This document shows positions 23,801-36,630 of a stretch of 64,000 nucleotides of DNA, piece after piece (position 1 is the stretch's first letter; the number at the start of each line of letters is the position of its first letter). Below the pieces are notes generated by a model. It was not told the origin of the DNA and did not search any database. It saw only the letters and a program-made list of their open reading frames with translations. Source of the DNA: Brachionus manjavacas (lineage: Eukaryota > Rotifera > Eurotatoria > Ploima > Brachionidae); the NCBI GenBank assembly GCA_019054805.1, contig JAHQIY010000007.1:1121501-1185500 (forward strand). The letters run 5' to 3'. The position numbers and the translations under genes were made by a program.

Positions 23801-25487
23801 ATACTCCTGCTCAATGTCAAAATTTTGCTCACCACCTAAATTGGGCTTTGTCTTCGGCACACGTAGTGGCTGCTCCATTTTTATGGTTTTGGTCAAATTA
23901 ATTGGCAAAGTTGGTGTAACAAGATTTGACCCCATCTAGAAAAAAATTAAATTGAGAAAGGTAGAATTTTTTTTCTCAATATTTTTATTAAATCACTTGA
24001 ACAATTGAAGTTTCTGTCAATTGCCAAAAAGCCTTACAAAAATCAACATTGGCTTTTCTCATAATTTGTGACATTTTTTTGGCTCTCAGATCTGGATCCA
24101 TGATATACTTAGTGGAGCTGTAAACGGACATGGCCGCTTTGCCGATACTGTTAGTCAACGAGCCATAACTGGTCATGGCAGTCGTATTAGTGGCACTAGT
24201 AGTTCGTTTTAGATGCGGAGGTGAGCTCACATCTAGACTAGTTTGAGCAAGCGCGTTTTCTTTATTGGCAAAGGCTTCAAATCCGTCGTTGTACGAGGTT
24301 AAAGCAATGGCACAACCGGTCAATGGACGCTGCAGCGACTCACAAAATTGAAAGCCACAAGCTCGACCAAAAAAAGCCTCCTGATGCTTGGACGACAAGT
24401 CGAACAATTTTTTTTCCATAGATTTTAGATTCGACTCGTTCAAATTTACAAATAAAGATGGACCTTGAAAAAAGTTCTTAACAGGAATGACATCATTTGA
24501 TTTTTTAAGATTTTTTTCAAAATCTTCCAAATTTTTTAGCATCATTTCAAGACTGAGTTGGAGAAAAATTTCCAATTTATCCATTAGTCTAACCCATGTC
24601 TGCAGCTCTTTGATTACATTCACATTTCTAAATGTGGAAGGAATATTCGGGTTGTTCAAGCTGAACTGAAAATAAAACTTGGTCTTTCTTTCGTTCAAGT
24701 CATTTAGCACAGCCAACAATCGCTGCAGACAACTATCGAACACTCTCAAAATGGACCTGTATCCATTGGCTTTAATTTGCGGCTCGATGTCAAATTTTTC
24801 CATATTTGCCTCAATCGTCTTGTAAATGGTCATTGACTTTTCAAATTTGTCTTTGGCATGGACACACAGTTTGTGATATGCCTGAGCTGACTGTTCCGTT
24901 GTTTCCATAAAATCCAATTCATTGATGATAAGATCTTGGCTTAATATTTCATTAAAATGGGAAACTAGTTGGTCTAGATTCGACGACACGCTTTTGAACA
25001 AAGTCTCGCGATCCGAGTCATGCGCTGTTTGATTCTCCAAATTGATTATCTCTGCTTGATCTTTACTACGCTTTATATAGTAGGACCGCGAGCGGAAAAA
25101 CTTTGGCCGAGAAATTTTTTTGGTCTTGGGTGGATCGGGCTCCGGCACTTGGGCATCCTCGACTTTGTCCGGCACAGAGCGAAATTTAAGCAATGTGCTA
25201 ATACGCTTTGTGGAATCATTGAAGCTTTTGTGCAAACGCGAATTTATTGCCTTAAATTCGTAGCAATTTTCGGGCTTAGGGCTCTCTGGGGACATCTCTT
25301 GGTCGGGACTGGGCTCGCCGCTCTGCGCAGGGTTGATGTAGTTTTTGAAATTTTTGAATGCTTCCATCAGACTAAAGGGTTTCGTTGTACTCTTAGACTT
25401 GGTGTCGAGAATTTTAGCCGTTTTGAAGGTTCTTGTGGATCTTTTGCCAAGTAATCTTTTGCCAAAATTGTTTACCATCAATTTCAT
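20630..25487 (-). CDS. LIPE: Hormone-sensitive lipase with two alternative terminal exons
   Basis: HSL hydrolyses diacylglycerol and cholesteryl esters on lipid droplets. Exon 1 is 25487-23997 (497 residues), exon 2 is 23935-22847 after a 61-bp intron, and exon 3 is either 21228-21037 (923 residues total) or 20842-20630 (930 residues). An in-frame stop precedes the ATG. The N-terminal HSL domain contains RACGFQFCESLQRPLTG. The alpha/beta-hydrolase part has the oxyanion motif HGGGF (His593), the nucleophile motif GDSAGG (Ser667), and MSPILSTDDMLSKFPKTFLI, which matches the human MSPLLAPDSML segment. Between them lies a charged regulatory insert with NVRFSKSESVDL, a possible phosphorylation region. 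The acid and base of the triad sit in exon 3: LDPLHDDS with VHHGFLNF in the proximal copy (Asp865, His895), and NDPFLDDT with THGFLN in the distal copy (Asp864, His895). Both copies start in phase 0, so each completes the enzyme. Family assignment is certain; use of both exons is inference. Confidence 0.94.
21037..21228 (-). other. LIPE: Lipase proximal terminal exon (3a)
   Basis: 64 codons including stop. Acceptor TTTAG precedes TCG GCT TGT (SACLDPL). It encodes the catalytic Asp and His, then FVQISKECRKASKLV, and ends with TAG. It is homologous along its length to the distal exon 20842-20630. Confidence 0.88.
21229..22846 (-). other. LIPE: Lipase intron before exon 3a (1.6 kb)
   Basis: AT-rich intron. 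On the opposite (plus) strand there are short protein-like stretches near 21631-21715 (NYFGEVPIEPLVLNKLKEE), 21773-21890 (LSVNLVVVFNGFRVKNALTG) and 22380-22440 (SMRVEELEVLSFPFSNN). I could not join them into one reading or name a family. Confidence 0.4.
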
Positions 25488-27123
25488 TCAGCTGAATGAA
25501 ATCTAATTTTTAAATACTTGGAAGTATGTCTAAACAAAAATTAAAGTAAAAAATAAAGTAGAAAATTCTATAGCAACTAAAATTATTAAATTATTTGAGT
25601 TTTTTTTCTCATAGATTAAATCATTTGACAAATTTATTTATTATCAGACACAAGGCTCAAGAGTAAGTGACTCTATTCAAATTTTTAGATGTGTCTGTAT
25701 GTTGACATTAATTAAATCCTTAGCTCGAGATTACCAATCTTTCAAAATCAATAAATTTATTCATAAATTATTTTTTAGCATATTGAAAAAATCCTACTTT
25801 CCCCAAATGAAAAAGCAATTTTGAAACTTAAGTTTACCAAAGGCACGTCATTTGTTCAATTTATTCGTGTGCATAAGAAAAAAAAGAATAATTATGGCTT
25901 AATTTATTGAAAAATTTCCAACTAAGGATATTAAGCAGTTCCTTTTCTTCCATAACGATCAATTAAAATGTCAAAATATATAATTTTTTCAAAATTGAAG
26001 TCAATTACTTAGGTCCTCGGCCTTGGTTCAAAAAAATTCCATCAGACTTTTCTTTGGTCTTGTCCATAAATCCCAAGATGCTTAAAGATCTCTTTAGTTC
26101 TTAATCGATAAACAAATCAAAGCTGATTTTGCTTTCAAAAATAAAATAAGAGTTATCTTTCTCAAATAGATACTTGACTCAAGTGAAAATTCTGTATTTA
26201 TTTTTAGGGCGGAAGATTGATAATAATACTTACTAAAAAAATGTATTTTTCGGCGCGTGTTTTCTTAGTTACATAACTAGCACATTTTTAATTTAAGGGT
26301 ATTAAAGTTACCTAATGGAAAATGATGGAACTTTAATTAATTGGATTTTTGAGTCAGAATTTGCTATTTATAATTTGAGCTCCTTATCTATAACTTTGTA
26401 TTCTTGAAAATTTTGAATACATTAATAGGAAAGTAATATTTTTTGGATTTCAAATAATTTATAATGAATTCAGAAAATAATTATTAAAAATGATTACACT
26501 TAAAACTATTTGAATTGGTAGCTAAATATATATGAATTTTTTTTTAATTTATAGATTGTTTGATCGATAAGAAATAAAGCTATTTATCATATGATGCTAA
26601 ATAAATTTGGCAAAAATATTATCTTTTTATAATTGAGATTTTTAAATCTAATAAGATTGAATAGATTAATAAGAAGGATCTACTTGGTCCAAGTGATCAA
26701 AACTAAGTTAACTTAGTGCTGACTTTTGAAAAAATTGAAAAAATTTAAAACTTTGAACGTCTAAATATTCAAGTTTTATCAAGGTTCTTATCAACTAAAG
26801 TGCTCTCATTTATTCACATGACTTTTTTTCTAATTATAATTTTTTCTCAACAAAAGCTAAAATTATTAAATTTATTTAATGTTTAACACTTGAAAAATTT
26901 GCCAAATCTAATTCAATAATATTGTATTAAAATTCACATAGTCCTTTGGGATAAATATTCATTTTGATTCTAGACAAAAGATCAAATAAACTCAAGACAA
27001 TTTGAAGTGCGCATTAAATAGATTCAAAATTAATGAACAATTTCACTTTAGTACTTAAATTTTTTTTTGAATAATTGAAAATTTTAAACTTGCTTTAAAG
27101 CCAAAGCCGTGTTAGGTTTTACA
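25488..27123. other. Intergenic AT-rich DNA between the lipase and RNase H1 genes
   Basis: About 1.6 kb separating two divergent genes, so it should hold both promoters. I see no coding segment, repeat or clear promoter element. Confidence 0.5.
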
Positions 27124-28878
27124 ATGCCTTTTTATGCAGTAAGAAATGGCTACGAGCCCGGAATTTATCTCTCGTGGTATTACTCAAGATTTAAAAAAAT
27201 TCAAAAGATGCTAATTTTCAACTAGGGAAAACTGTGAAAAGCAAGTTAAGGGTTTTTCCAAAGCAGTGTACAAAAAATTTGAGACAAAAGTCGACGCTGT
27301 TGCTTTTATTTTAAACAAATCACCAAATAAAACTCAAGAAAACTTTAACAAAGATTCACCAAAAATTAAAAATCCAGGTTTAATTAAATAACTTTTTGAT
27401 TAAAATTTAAATTGCTTAGAAATGTTTAGATTTTAGTAAAGAAAACACGGATAACTTGGATTCAAATCAAAAACGAAAACTAGATAATAATGAGAGTTTT
27501 CTATCTGATGCAACGACATCTATTAAATCAAAAGGTTTCGTCATTTTTTATCTTAAATAATAATTTTGATGATTGCATGTACTTTTTTAAAAATTTACCA
27601 TCTTGGTCAAATCATGCTAGATGCTTGCATGATGCAACGGCTCAAGTCAAACCAGCTTTAAAAAAAAATAAACTGATTAATAAATCTAAAAAAGAAAAAG
27701 AAATGAACAATCTGCGTCCGGAGAAAAAATCCCGAATTGCTAAAGACAAAATGGAATATGTCAAAACTTCTAAGGAAACAACAAAAAAAATTCTAGATAC
27801 TTCAGATCAAAAAAAATACTTGACTGAATACGAAGATAAAATATATGAATTTACCTTTAGTAAGTTTTTTTTTTTAATTAAAATAATTGATCTTTAAAAA
27901 ACCAAAAAAAATTTGACTGAATTCAAAGTGTTAATTAACTTCCTTGAAGCTATGAAAAAAAAATTAACATTTTAACATTTTAAAAAATTTGTAAAAATTT
28001 GATCCTTCATTTGACTGTATTTAGGATTTTAAATTTTAAAATCTTCTTACAGGCTTAAAATTTTTGTTCGAGGATTAATTTACATTAATTAAACTTTATT
28101 TAGCTGATGAAAAAAGAGCTTTCAAACAAATTAAAAAATGATTCGATTTTTTTTTAGTTATTTTAAAAATTATAATCAAGTTAAACCGTATTTATCAAGC
28201 TCTCTTGTGATTTTCTCATTAAATAAACATATTTTTTGATTACATAAATACACTAAATGTCTTTGTTATCTAAAATTAAGAGAGCCAAAAAGCAGTAGTC
28301 TATACAGATGGAGCATGCTCAAATAATGGAAAACCCAATGCAGTCGCTGGAATTGGAGTCTTTTGGGGCAAAAATCATCCATTGTAAATGAACTTGATTT
28401 AAATTCTAGCATTAAAATCTAAGTTATTTGATTAGAAATATCAGTAAAAGATTGAATGGATTGCAAACAAATAATCGAGCAGAGATAAATGTAAAAGTTA
28501 TTTTTATATTTACTTAGATAAATAATTAGATTTTAGGCAGCTATTGTTGCCATAAGTCAAGCATTAACCTATGATGCCTCAGAGTTGACCATTTATACTG
28601 ATAGCAAATTTATGATGAATTCGATTAATGACTGGATCAATAAATGGAAGAAAAATGGTTGGAAAACTGCAAGTGGAGAGTCGGTGAAAAATATTGACGA
28701 TTTCAAGAGGTTAGATGATTTATGTTCCAAAATAAAATTAAACTGGGTAATTTTACGAGGAGAAAAATTTTTTTTTATCTAATCTTGTCAATAAATGATT
28801 TAGATTTACGTACCAGGACACAAAGGTCACTACGGAAATGAAGAGGCAGATAAATTAGCCACCCAATGTTTGAAATAA
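27124..28878 (+). CDS. RNASEH1: Ribonuclease H1, eight exons, complete
   Basis: RNase H1 cuts the RNA strand of RNA-DNA hybrids in nucleus and mitochondria. Exons are 27124-27176, 27226-27377, 27430-27534, 27647-27859, 28281-28383, 28436-28490, 28537-28746 and 28804-28878 (321 residues); all phases agree. The N-terminus is the hybrid-binding domain: [18 protein letters not shown], then [21 protein letters not shown] lysine-rich linker of about 120 residues follows. The catalytic domain has all four metal-binding acids: YTDGAC (Asp184), NNRAEIN (Glu225), YTDSKF (Asp249) and GNEEADKLA (Asp313). It also has the basic protrusion motif [11 protein letters not shown] typical of RNase H1. The protein starts directly at the hybrid-binding domain, so any mitochondrial presequence would need an upstream start that I do not see. 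The acceptor of exon 4 (27647) was chosen because it is the site that keeps the frame. Confidence 0.95.
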
Positions 28879-31800
28879 TTTATCTTCAAATTTTATTAAA
28901 ATTAATTTAAATATTTAAAAGATTCGTTAGGAGTTTAAATAGATCTTTGTTTAGATCAAAATGCTTTTCTAAGACTTAAACTAAAATTTACGACCTTAGT
29001 ATCAAAGATTTGAGCTTTTTTGCTTTACTTTAAAATTACAAATTAAACATTAATTTGAGTTGCCTCGACTTTTTAATCTCTTTAAGCTCTAAAAATGTCA
29101 TTGTTAAGTCAAATTAGTTCTTAAGAAATTTAACAGTGACTTCCAAACGAAAATAAAAAAAAATGGTTGTTAGAATTCTCTTTTTCATGCATTCTACTAG
29201 TAATAAAAAAATTTTCAACTTAACTTCAAAAAAGTTTTGCTCTTTGAAATATCAGTCCTTTGTTTTTGTTGAATATTTTAAATTATTTATCTAAAAATGT
29301 TTAAAAATTGATTAATTTGACTAGAAACAAAAAATTAAATTTCTCTCAATTCAAATAATATTTGATCGTGACTCTACCAATGTTGATAGTATTAGCTAAA
29401 TTTTTATCCAAATTATTTTTAATAATTTTTTTTATAAATTAAGCTAAATAAGGGAAGTGAAGATAATAAAAAATCAAAATTTTTAGTATAGTTCTTTGAA
29501 ATGTTAACTGAAGTGTCAATTTGTTTTCGATTTTATGTTTTTATGTTTATTATGTTATAAATAGCTATGAAAGCCTAAGCTACCTTCTCAAAATGATCAT
29601 TGAATTTCAGGAAAATATATATTTTAAAATTAAACTTGGTTAAAAAAAGCTTACTTTCTTGTAATTAATTAATTACCATAGTCATAATTATGACAAAGTT
29701 ATCTTTTTTGTTGAAAAGTAAAAAAGGAAATTTAAAATTTGTTAAAAAAAAATTGAATTTTCGACTTTTAAAAAAATAATCCAAATGAATTCATTATACA
29801 GATAGATATGTAAGAATATTAGTTAATTTAAGAAAATATTTTGTTCTTCTAAAACTGTGGTATGGATCAAAAAAGCCGAAAACTCTCAACATTTTAATTT
29901 TATGCCTGTCTCTAAATACATTCAAAATATTATTTAACAAACAATATTTTATTTTTTCTAAAATAAAATCTTACTCCAAAAAATTCAAAATGTTAGTGAG
30001 GTATTAAATTTTCTAATGAAATAATATTGGATGATTCTCATCTTTTTTGTTTATTGAAATGCTTTTTCTGTATTGATGTGTTGATAAAGGATGTTTAAAC
30101 CGAGCAAGCAAACTCAGTAAATAATTTTTCATACCTAGAACTTATTATTACTTATCAATCATTAATTTTTATGAATTCAATTATTAGCATTCATGATGAA
30201 AAAATGAGGAAAATTACAGCTCCTAATTTTAAAAAGAAAATAATTACTATTTTTAAAATTTTTTTGTTTAGCCCTTAAATAATAAACCTGTTTTATTTTT
30301 AAAGAAAATTTGTAACTTATACCAATGATTTAGTTCATATTATTTTATCTTAATTATTAACATTTTTTGTTTGTTTAAATAAAAATATGCCATTCTTCCT
30401 CTACGTAACATTATTTAAATCATAATTAATCAATCAATCAATCAATCAGTATTTTTACTGTTGAATAATGTTATTATTTCAGAAAAGATGAAAAGTCTTG
30501 AAAACCAAATTTTGAAATAAAACTTTGATAAATTAACTTTTTTGCTAAATAAGAAAAACACAAATGACAAAAAACTAGCTCAAATTTTACCATAGAATGA
30601 TTGAATAGACTTACATTTTCTCATCAGTTTACTTACGAATTTCTGAAATAAAATTTCCCAGTTTAAAACTTAACCAGACAAAGGATATTTTTACTTATAA
30701 TAATCTTAATGAGTATCTTATTTAGACGACCTTTTTAAATCAACATTAAGTTGACTATTTAAAATTAAAATAAACACAATAAAAGAATTTTAAATTTTGG
30801 TTTTTAAATATCATTTATTTTTCACAACATTTCGAAAATAATTTTAAATAATTAAAGACAATAAATTTGCAATAATTGAGAATTAAATCACCTGAAAATT
30901 CGATCTTCTCAAATCGCTAGAAAAATTTCAAGACAAAATTTAAAATTTTTTCAATATTAGATTTTTCAATATTTTTCAATAAAACTTAGAATTTTGATTT
31001 ATAATAAATAGCAATTTATAATAAATATTTGGATAAATCAAAATTCTAAGTTTTGTTTTAATTGACTGATCTTTTATTACCAAATTCTTCTTGCATATTT
31101 CATTTAATTCATAAAATTTTCGTATTTGAATGCATCAAAAATTTCTAGGATAAAAAGTATCAATTAAATTTGAGAAATTGAGTGATTTTTTTAAACATTT
31201 TGTCAAATAATTATCTAAAAAAAAAATTATCGGCATAATTCTAAATAATATCAAAATTGTTTTATTTTATTTAACTTTTTTAAACTAGTCAAATAAACAC
31301 TTTGGTTTTTATCAATCTCGGCTGACACTCAATATTTTAAATAAATAAAATTTTTATTTGATAAAAGAATGGTATTGATTTTTAACGATTTATAATCGAG
31401 AAGATTAATTAACGGGCTGAATACTAATTATTAATTTCCTATTTTTTTGGATCCAATATCCTATAATTTTTTCATATAATTTAAATTTTAATTTAAAAAA
31501 CATTGAAAATACACTAAAATTTTGCATGCGAGTCTTTGAAATACCTTCGAGCACAGGGATTTTTCTTTAAAGAAAAATTTCTTCAGAAACAATATTGAAT
31601 ATAATTTATTTACAAAAAAATTAAATCTTTTCTATATTCCATTGTTAACAGATGCATCCCTATCTTTGATATTATCTTATTTTTTTTTAATTCATTTAAA
31701 ATTCGAAAGAATTCTTACAATAAACTTAAAATAAAAATTGAATTGAATTTTTGAAAAATGGCAAGTTTTTTATTTCTTTTCTACATTTCTAAAAATAATT

Positions 31801-34800
31801 GCGCAATTATATTTTAAATTATAACATGCTTAAGTATTGAGTTTTAGTGAAAGAAGGTAATCTCAATATTTCAAAAAAGTTGAATAGAAAAAAAAATTTT
31901 CCAAATCTTGATTGAGATATCTTAAAACTTATCTTCTAAACTTTTGGCTATAAAAATGCCATGAAGATTGATTTATGACAATTTTTGGATGATACATACT
32001 GATAGTTTTTAATTTGCGTTGAAAAGTATGCATCTGTAAGGCTATATAATGAATAAAAAAATCGATCGGAGTTTTTTTGAAGTAGATGGATAGAAAATTA
32101 TCCATTCAAATCAAAAAAATACTTTTTTTGATGTTCAAAATTTAAATTCTAAAAGCTATAATCACTTGAACACTTTTCTTTTCTTTTTTGATATAACCAT
32201 TTTTTTAATTACAGTGCTATGACAATAACAATTTTCAAAAATTATGTCTATGGGTAATTTTGAATTTTTAAACAAAAATAAAATAAACAAAAATATTATC
32301 TATTTTTTTATATCTGAAATATTAATAATTTTAATCAAATATCTTTAAAAAAATATTTTTAAAAAATTTTATTAGAAAAAAATTGACGTTTAATATTTAA
32401 AAATTATACATTCAATAGCTCATCTGAATTTTGGTAGTTTTTAAAAATTCAATTTTGAATTTAAAAAGAGTAACTTTTAAGAAAAAAAAGCCATCAAACA
32501 AAATAAAAATTACTAAAACTAATACTCAAATAAAAACTTAAGCTATCAATTAAAATATTTTTTTTTCTAAATTAGAGTTTTTTTTTGCTTCTATTAATTT
32601 TTTATTCTTAAAAAGCTAAAAATTATCTTTGAGTTGTATTTAGTTTTCGAAAAGGACAGCTAGTTCGAATCGTATTAAAAATTTTTCAAATAATTAATTT
32701 TATTTTCATTTAAATTGGCCTTTATTGGAATGCTTGAAAAAATTCTACGTCTAAATTCCTTCATTTAGTATTTTTATTTTTTTAAAACTTTATCATGATG
32801 CCAAAATTTCAGAGATAATGTAGGCGCTATGCTCTTGCCAAGGATAAATTTTGATTCAAATAATTTTTTTTCAGCTTCAACTTCGAAAAAATTTGATCGA
32901 TCATTTACTTGACAAATTAAAATAATTACTAGGAAAAAAAAGAATGAAAGAATGAATATTAAATCAAATGTAATCCACTCTACACAAAAATAAAAAAACC
33001 ACACTATTTTCAATGGATTCGATATCCCTGAAAATCCTATCTTGTTCAAACAAATCTAATCCTTTATAACCCTAATTTAACAGCGCATTTGGTTTATCTT
33101 TAGTTAGCTATTCTTTAATTTAAACCTCTTATTTTAATTTTTTATTTTCTATTTGATTCCATAATGTAGCTGCATGAGGCGAAATACGGAGGTCCGTCCT
33201 TTCTCCAAACTTTAAAATTAGGCGATACCGTACCTTATTATATTTCTGTTTAGCTCATGTTGAGTTGTCTCAAAATGAAAAGTGACATGGGTTTTTTTCC
33301 ATTGATAATTTTTTTTTTGCTTGGATATTGGGTTAAAGTTATTAAAATAATAATTTAGTTGTTGACTTTATATTATCTGTTCTTTTGTTTAACCTGCTTG
33401 GTTTGAAGCTTTGAAATTTGCGTTAATTGATCAGCAAACTTTTCAGCACTTAGTAATTTCAAAACGAATAAATGAAAATTCACCCAAACTCTAAAGAAAA
33501 CAAACCTTTGAAGGAAATAATTAACTATAATGATGTAAATAATGAATATAAAGTCCAGTTTTGATAGAGTAGTTAATGAATTGAGTTTAAATTCGATTAT
33601 TCTATTAAAAATATAATTTGGATCATCGAATCGGCAAAAAAATTAAAGAATAATTATTTTTTCATTTCAATCAAGGGATAAGTGGAACTAATAAATTTAA
33701 AACTCAGTTTAAAGAACCATTTTCTGATAATTAGACTTAATGAAATTCTTTTAAACTTTTATAAATATTTTCAACAACTCAGATCAAACCATCTCATTTG
33801 TATTTAAATCGAGTGATTTTGGAAATTGTGACTTTTCATACAAACTTTCCAAAAATTACAAAAATAAATTCTTTTTCATTAATTTAAACGACAAAATTGA
33901 AGTTTATAAAATTTAATGATGAAACAAGATGATACAAAATATGCTTTACTAAATTAAAAAAAATAATAATTTAAATTAACAAAGAAAAAATAAATGATCC
34001 AAAAAATATCAATATTCTGAGCTTTATTTTTTTTGTCTGTTCGATCTATTCTAATTAGAAATTAAATTTATTTAAATGACAAAATTCTGTCATCTCTACT
34101 TAAATAATTTTGAATTAAGTGGTTAAAATTAAAAAAATTTTATTTTCCAATTCTAAATTAACATAGAATTAGATTAAAAATCATCTTTTGAATTAAATTT
34201 TATTTAAATTAATTATAAAAATGCTAATTTAATTTGCTCATTTTATATGATACCAAATAATCTCTTTTCTTGAAATAAAATCAAAAAAATTTCAAAATTG
34301 TTTGAAAATTTAAAAAAAACGCTATCTTTTGATCCTTTAACAAATAGCAAAAAAGGAGGAAAATTAAAGTATTTTAAAAACGCTTATCAATTTTTCAGAA
34401 AAGTTACACTTACGTAAATATTACGTAAATTTACATAATATTACGTGAAAATTACCAAAAATATCTTGGAAATCAATTAAGTCTTTTTCATTTGATTGTG
34501 CAAGCCGAAATTAAATATTTGAATCTGAGGAACTAATGGATTAGTAAGGATCTGAGATGAATTAAAAATGTATCAAAAAAATAAAAAAGTTAATTTTTTT
34601 TTTAATTTAATTGTTAAAGAAATGATATTTTTTGTTATATTTTTGCTAATATTATTCTTAAAGAAAAAAAAATTTAAAATAAATTTAAATCATTTTTAAT
34701 TTTTATATTTTTTTTTTGTAAGCTTATTGAAATAGATGAATTATGTATTAATTTTCATTCAAAAATAAATGAATATTTTAGATTTTTTATTTTTTATTTA

Positions 34801-34823
34801 AATATAAATTCAAAAAATGAATT
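28879..34823. other. Gene-poor AT-rich stretch downstream of RNase H1
   Basis: Nearly 6 kb with no convincing gene. It contains a short ATCA tandem run near 30428-30448 and a perfect inverted repeat at 30981-31054. A slightly GC-richer patch at about 33165-33240 reads, on the minus strand, SPNFKVWRKDGPPYFASC, faintly like part of a DDE transposase. The rest shows nothing I can support. Confidence 0.5.
30981..31054. repeat. 22-bp perfect inverted repeat (foldback)
   Basis: Left arm 30981-31002 (AAAACTTAGAATTTTG plus ATTTAT) is the exact complement of right arm 31033-31054. The spacer is 30 bases. It would form a stable hairpin and may be the remnant of a miniature element. Confidence 0.8.
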
Positions 34824-34858
34824 CACGACGCGCTTCGGTATCCTTATACCTTCTTCAG
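34824..34858 (-). ncRNA. Hammerhead ribozyme-like motif
   Basis: Read on the minus strand the core is CTGAAGA, then a helix II hairpin GGTAT-AAGG-ATACC (five base pairs, four-base loop), then GAA, then GCGCGTC. This fits the hammerhead order CUGANGA, helix II, GAA, short helix III, cleavage after C of GUC. Departures from consensus: position 15.1 is G rather than A, helix III is only about two pairs, and helix I pairs poorly with its flanks. Minimal hammerheads of this kind are known in the terminal repeats of Penelope-like elements and in retrozymes. I see no such protein next to it, so it may be a solitary, decayed copy. Confidence 0.5.
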
Positions 34859-35390
34859 ACTAAAATGATGAAATGGAAAAAAAATTTTAATACAGTGATA
34901 ATGATAATAAAGTTTTAAGATCAGAAACAATAAAACAAAGAGAAAAAAAAATTTTGAAAAAATAAATGATGCAAGCAAATTATTAAAAAAAAGAAATATA
35001 ATGAAATATTGCGAAAATATAAATAAAAATAACGAATGTTAGGTATATAATCATTTATCAAATTAACTTCTTATTTTTATAAAAGATTACTAAAGATGCT
35101 TTTTTTTATCTCAAATTAAAATCTAATAAATTTTAATTTTTTTTTATGATTAACATTTTTTGATTAATTTTATTTACTTGATATTTTAATAAAAAAAAAG
35201 TGAAATTTAAAATAAAAAAATTCGAATTTTTCTGCAAAATAAAAAGTTTACTTAAATTACCAGCGGTGTCATTTTTGACACGTCATTCACTATGTCTACT
35301 TTAAGCTTTTTAAAATTGTATAATGTGACATTTTTTCTTTGATTTTTTCTTCTTAAAAATAAAATTGATTAAAAAATTAAAAAATTAAAA

Positions 35391-35916
35391 ATGTCCCTAC
35401 GAAAATCACTCCTAAAAGCCCACAAGGAGTTAGAAAAGTACAAAAACTGTACTTTTCTAATGATATTGAATCAGGCGAATCAGATAAACAATGAAAATGA
35501 AAGTGAAAATGAGGAAAATGCTGATAAAAGTGAAATTTATAGCTCTGATAATGATGAAGATGATGACACTGATGATATATACCTACATATTGATGAAGCA
35601 ATAGAAAGTTTTTTTCAAAATGTGAATGATCCGAACCTTATGGATCCTAATTTAGACAAAAATAGTAAAAGCAATTTTATTTGGACAAGATAAAAAGATG
35701 GTGAAGAAACAAGCGTACGTTTTGTAAGTTTTGATCAAAAACCTGGACCATCAAGCTATGCGGCGAGACAAATAGATAACACCAAATTGTCCGCTTTTTA
35801 TGATCTTTAATTTCAAAATTGTAAATTTGATTCTAAATAATACCAATAAAAATGCTCAAAAACATGAACCAAAATTTACAAGAGAAGATATTCTGGCTTT
35901 TATTGGTGTATCGTTT
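35391..35916 (+). pseudogene. piggyBac-like transposase, N-terminal fragment
   Basis: The open part runs from 35391 to 35693. It then continues after stops and shifts through PGPSSYAARQ to EDILAFIGVSF at about 35910, where the hAT element is inserted. The DDE catalytic domain is absent. The order of the acidic N-terminus, the PGPSS motif and the FTREDILAFIG motif is characteristic of the family. Confidence 0.75.
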
Positions 35917-36630
35917 TTTATAATCAGTGGCGTAGCCAGGTTTTTTCAGATGGGGGGCTCACATCCTAAATTTTTTTTTTATATATTATTATTAAGTATA
36001 CCTTTTTAGGTAAAATTTTAGCTTTTATGGAGAATAGTTGCAAATTAAAAAAATTTATTTTATTTTTTCAATCTCCTTTTAAAATTTGAAAAAAAATAAA
36101 AAATTTAATTGATCTTTTTTTCCCGTATATCTTTAAAAAAAAAATTCAACTTAAAACTCGAATTAAAGTAACAGCAATCAAATGGAAGACTTTTTTCGTT
36201 TAAATTATGTGTGCTCGAATTCATAAGATTTTGATCTGTTAGTTCGATACCAACGTTGTTAATATTAGAAGAGATTAACAGAACATTTTTATCTTCAGGA
36301 ATGTTACTTGAAGTGATATATGAACTTTTGTTTAGCTGTTTAAATGAATTAAAATTTAATTTTGACTGAAACATTAAAAATCTTCAAAAATTTTTAAATT
36401 CAATTTATTTTGATATTATTTTAAATTTATAATCGAAAAAAAATAATAATAAGTAAAAAACAAATCTTTAGACACTTTCTATTTATTTACAAAAATTTAA
36501 GATAATCCGGCTTTGTATGATTATTAGAATAAACTTTGATTTTAAAATTGGGGTGGCTCAGCCCCTCCAATTTTTTGAATGGAGGGGCTCGAGCCCCCGC
36601 TAGCCCCCTGGCTACGCCACTGTTTATAAT
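35917..36630. mobile_element. Non-autonomous hAT-type element with 8-bp target duplication
   Basis: The element is 35925-36622 (698 bp) with inverted ends CAGTGGCGTAGCCAGG and CCTGGCTACGCCACTG. It is flanked on both sides by TTTATAAT (35917-35924 and 36623-36630). An 8-bp duplication and CAGTGGCG-type ends are typical of the hAT superfamily. It has GC-rich subterminal sequence (GGGGGGCTCA near the left end, GGAGGGGCTCGAGCCCCC near the right) and an AT-rich centre. No transposase is recognisable inside it. The target was the piggyBac transposase fragment. Confidence 0.88.

Noticed and set aside
25020..25454. Plus-strand 144-codon ORF
   Set aside because: It is antisense to the N-terminal HSL exon, which has clear homology on the minus strand.
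33165..33240. Minus-strand peptide with WRKDGPPYFASC, resembling the DGAPPH region of mariner transposases
   Set aside because: Too short, and no terminal repeats or other transposase blocks lie near it.
36105..36374. Minus-strand 89-codon ORF within the hAT element
   Set aside because: It has no transposase motif and a composition expected for the AT-rich core of a non-autonomous element.
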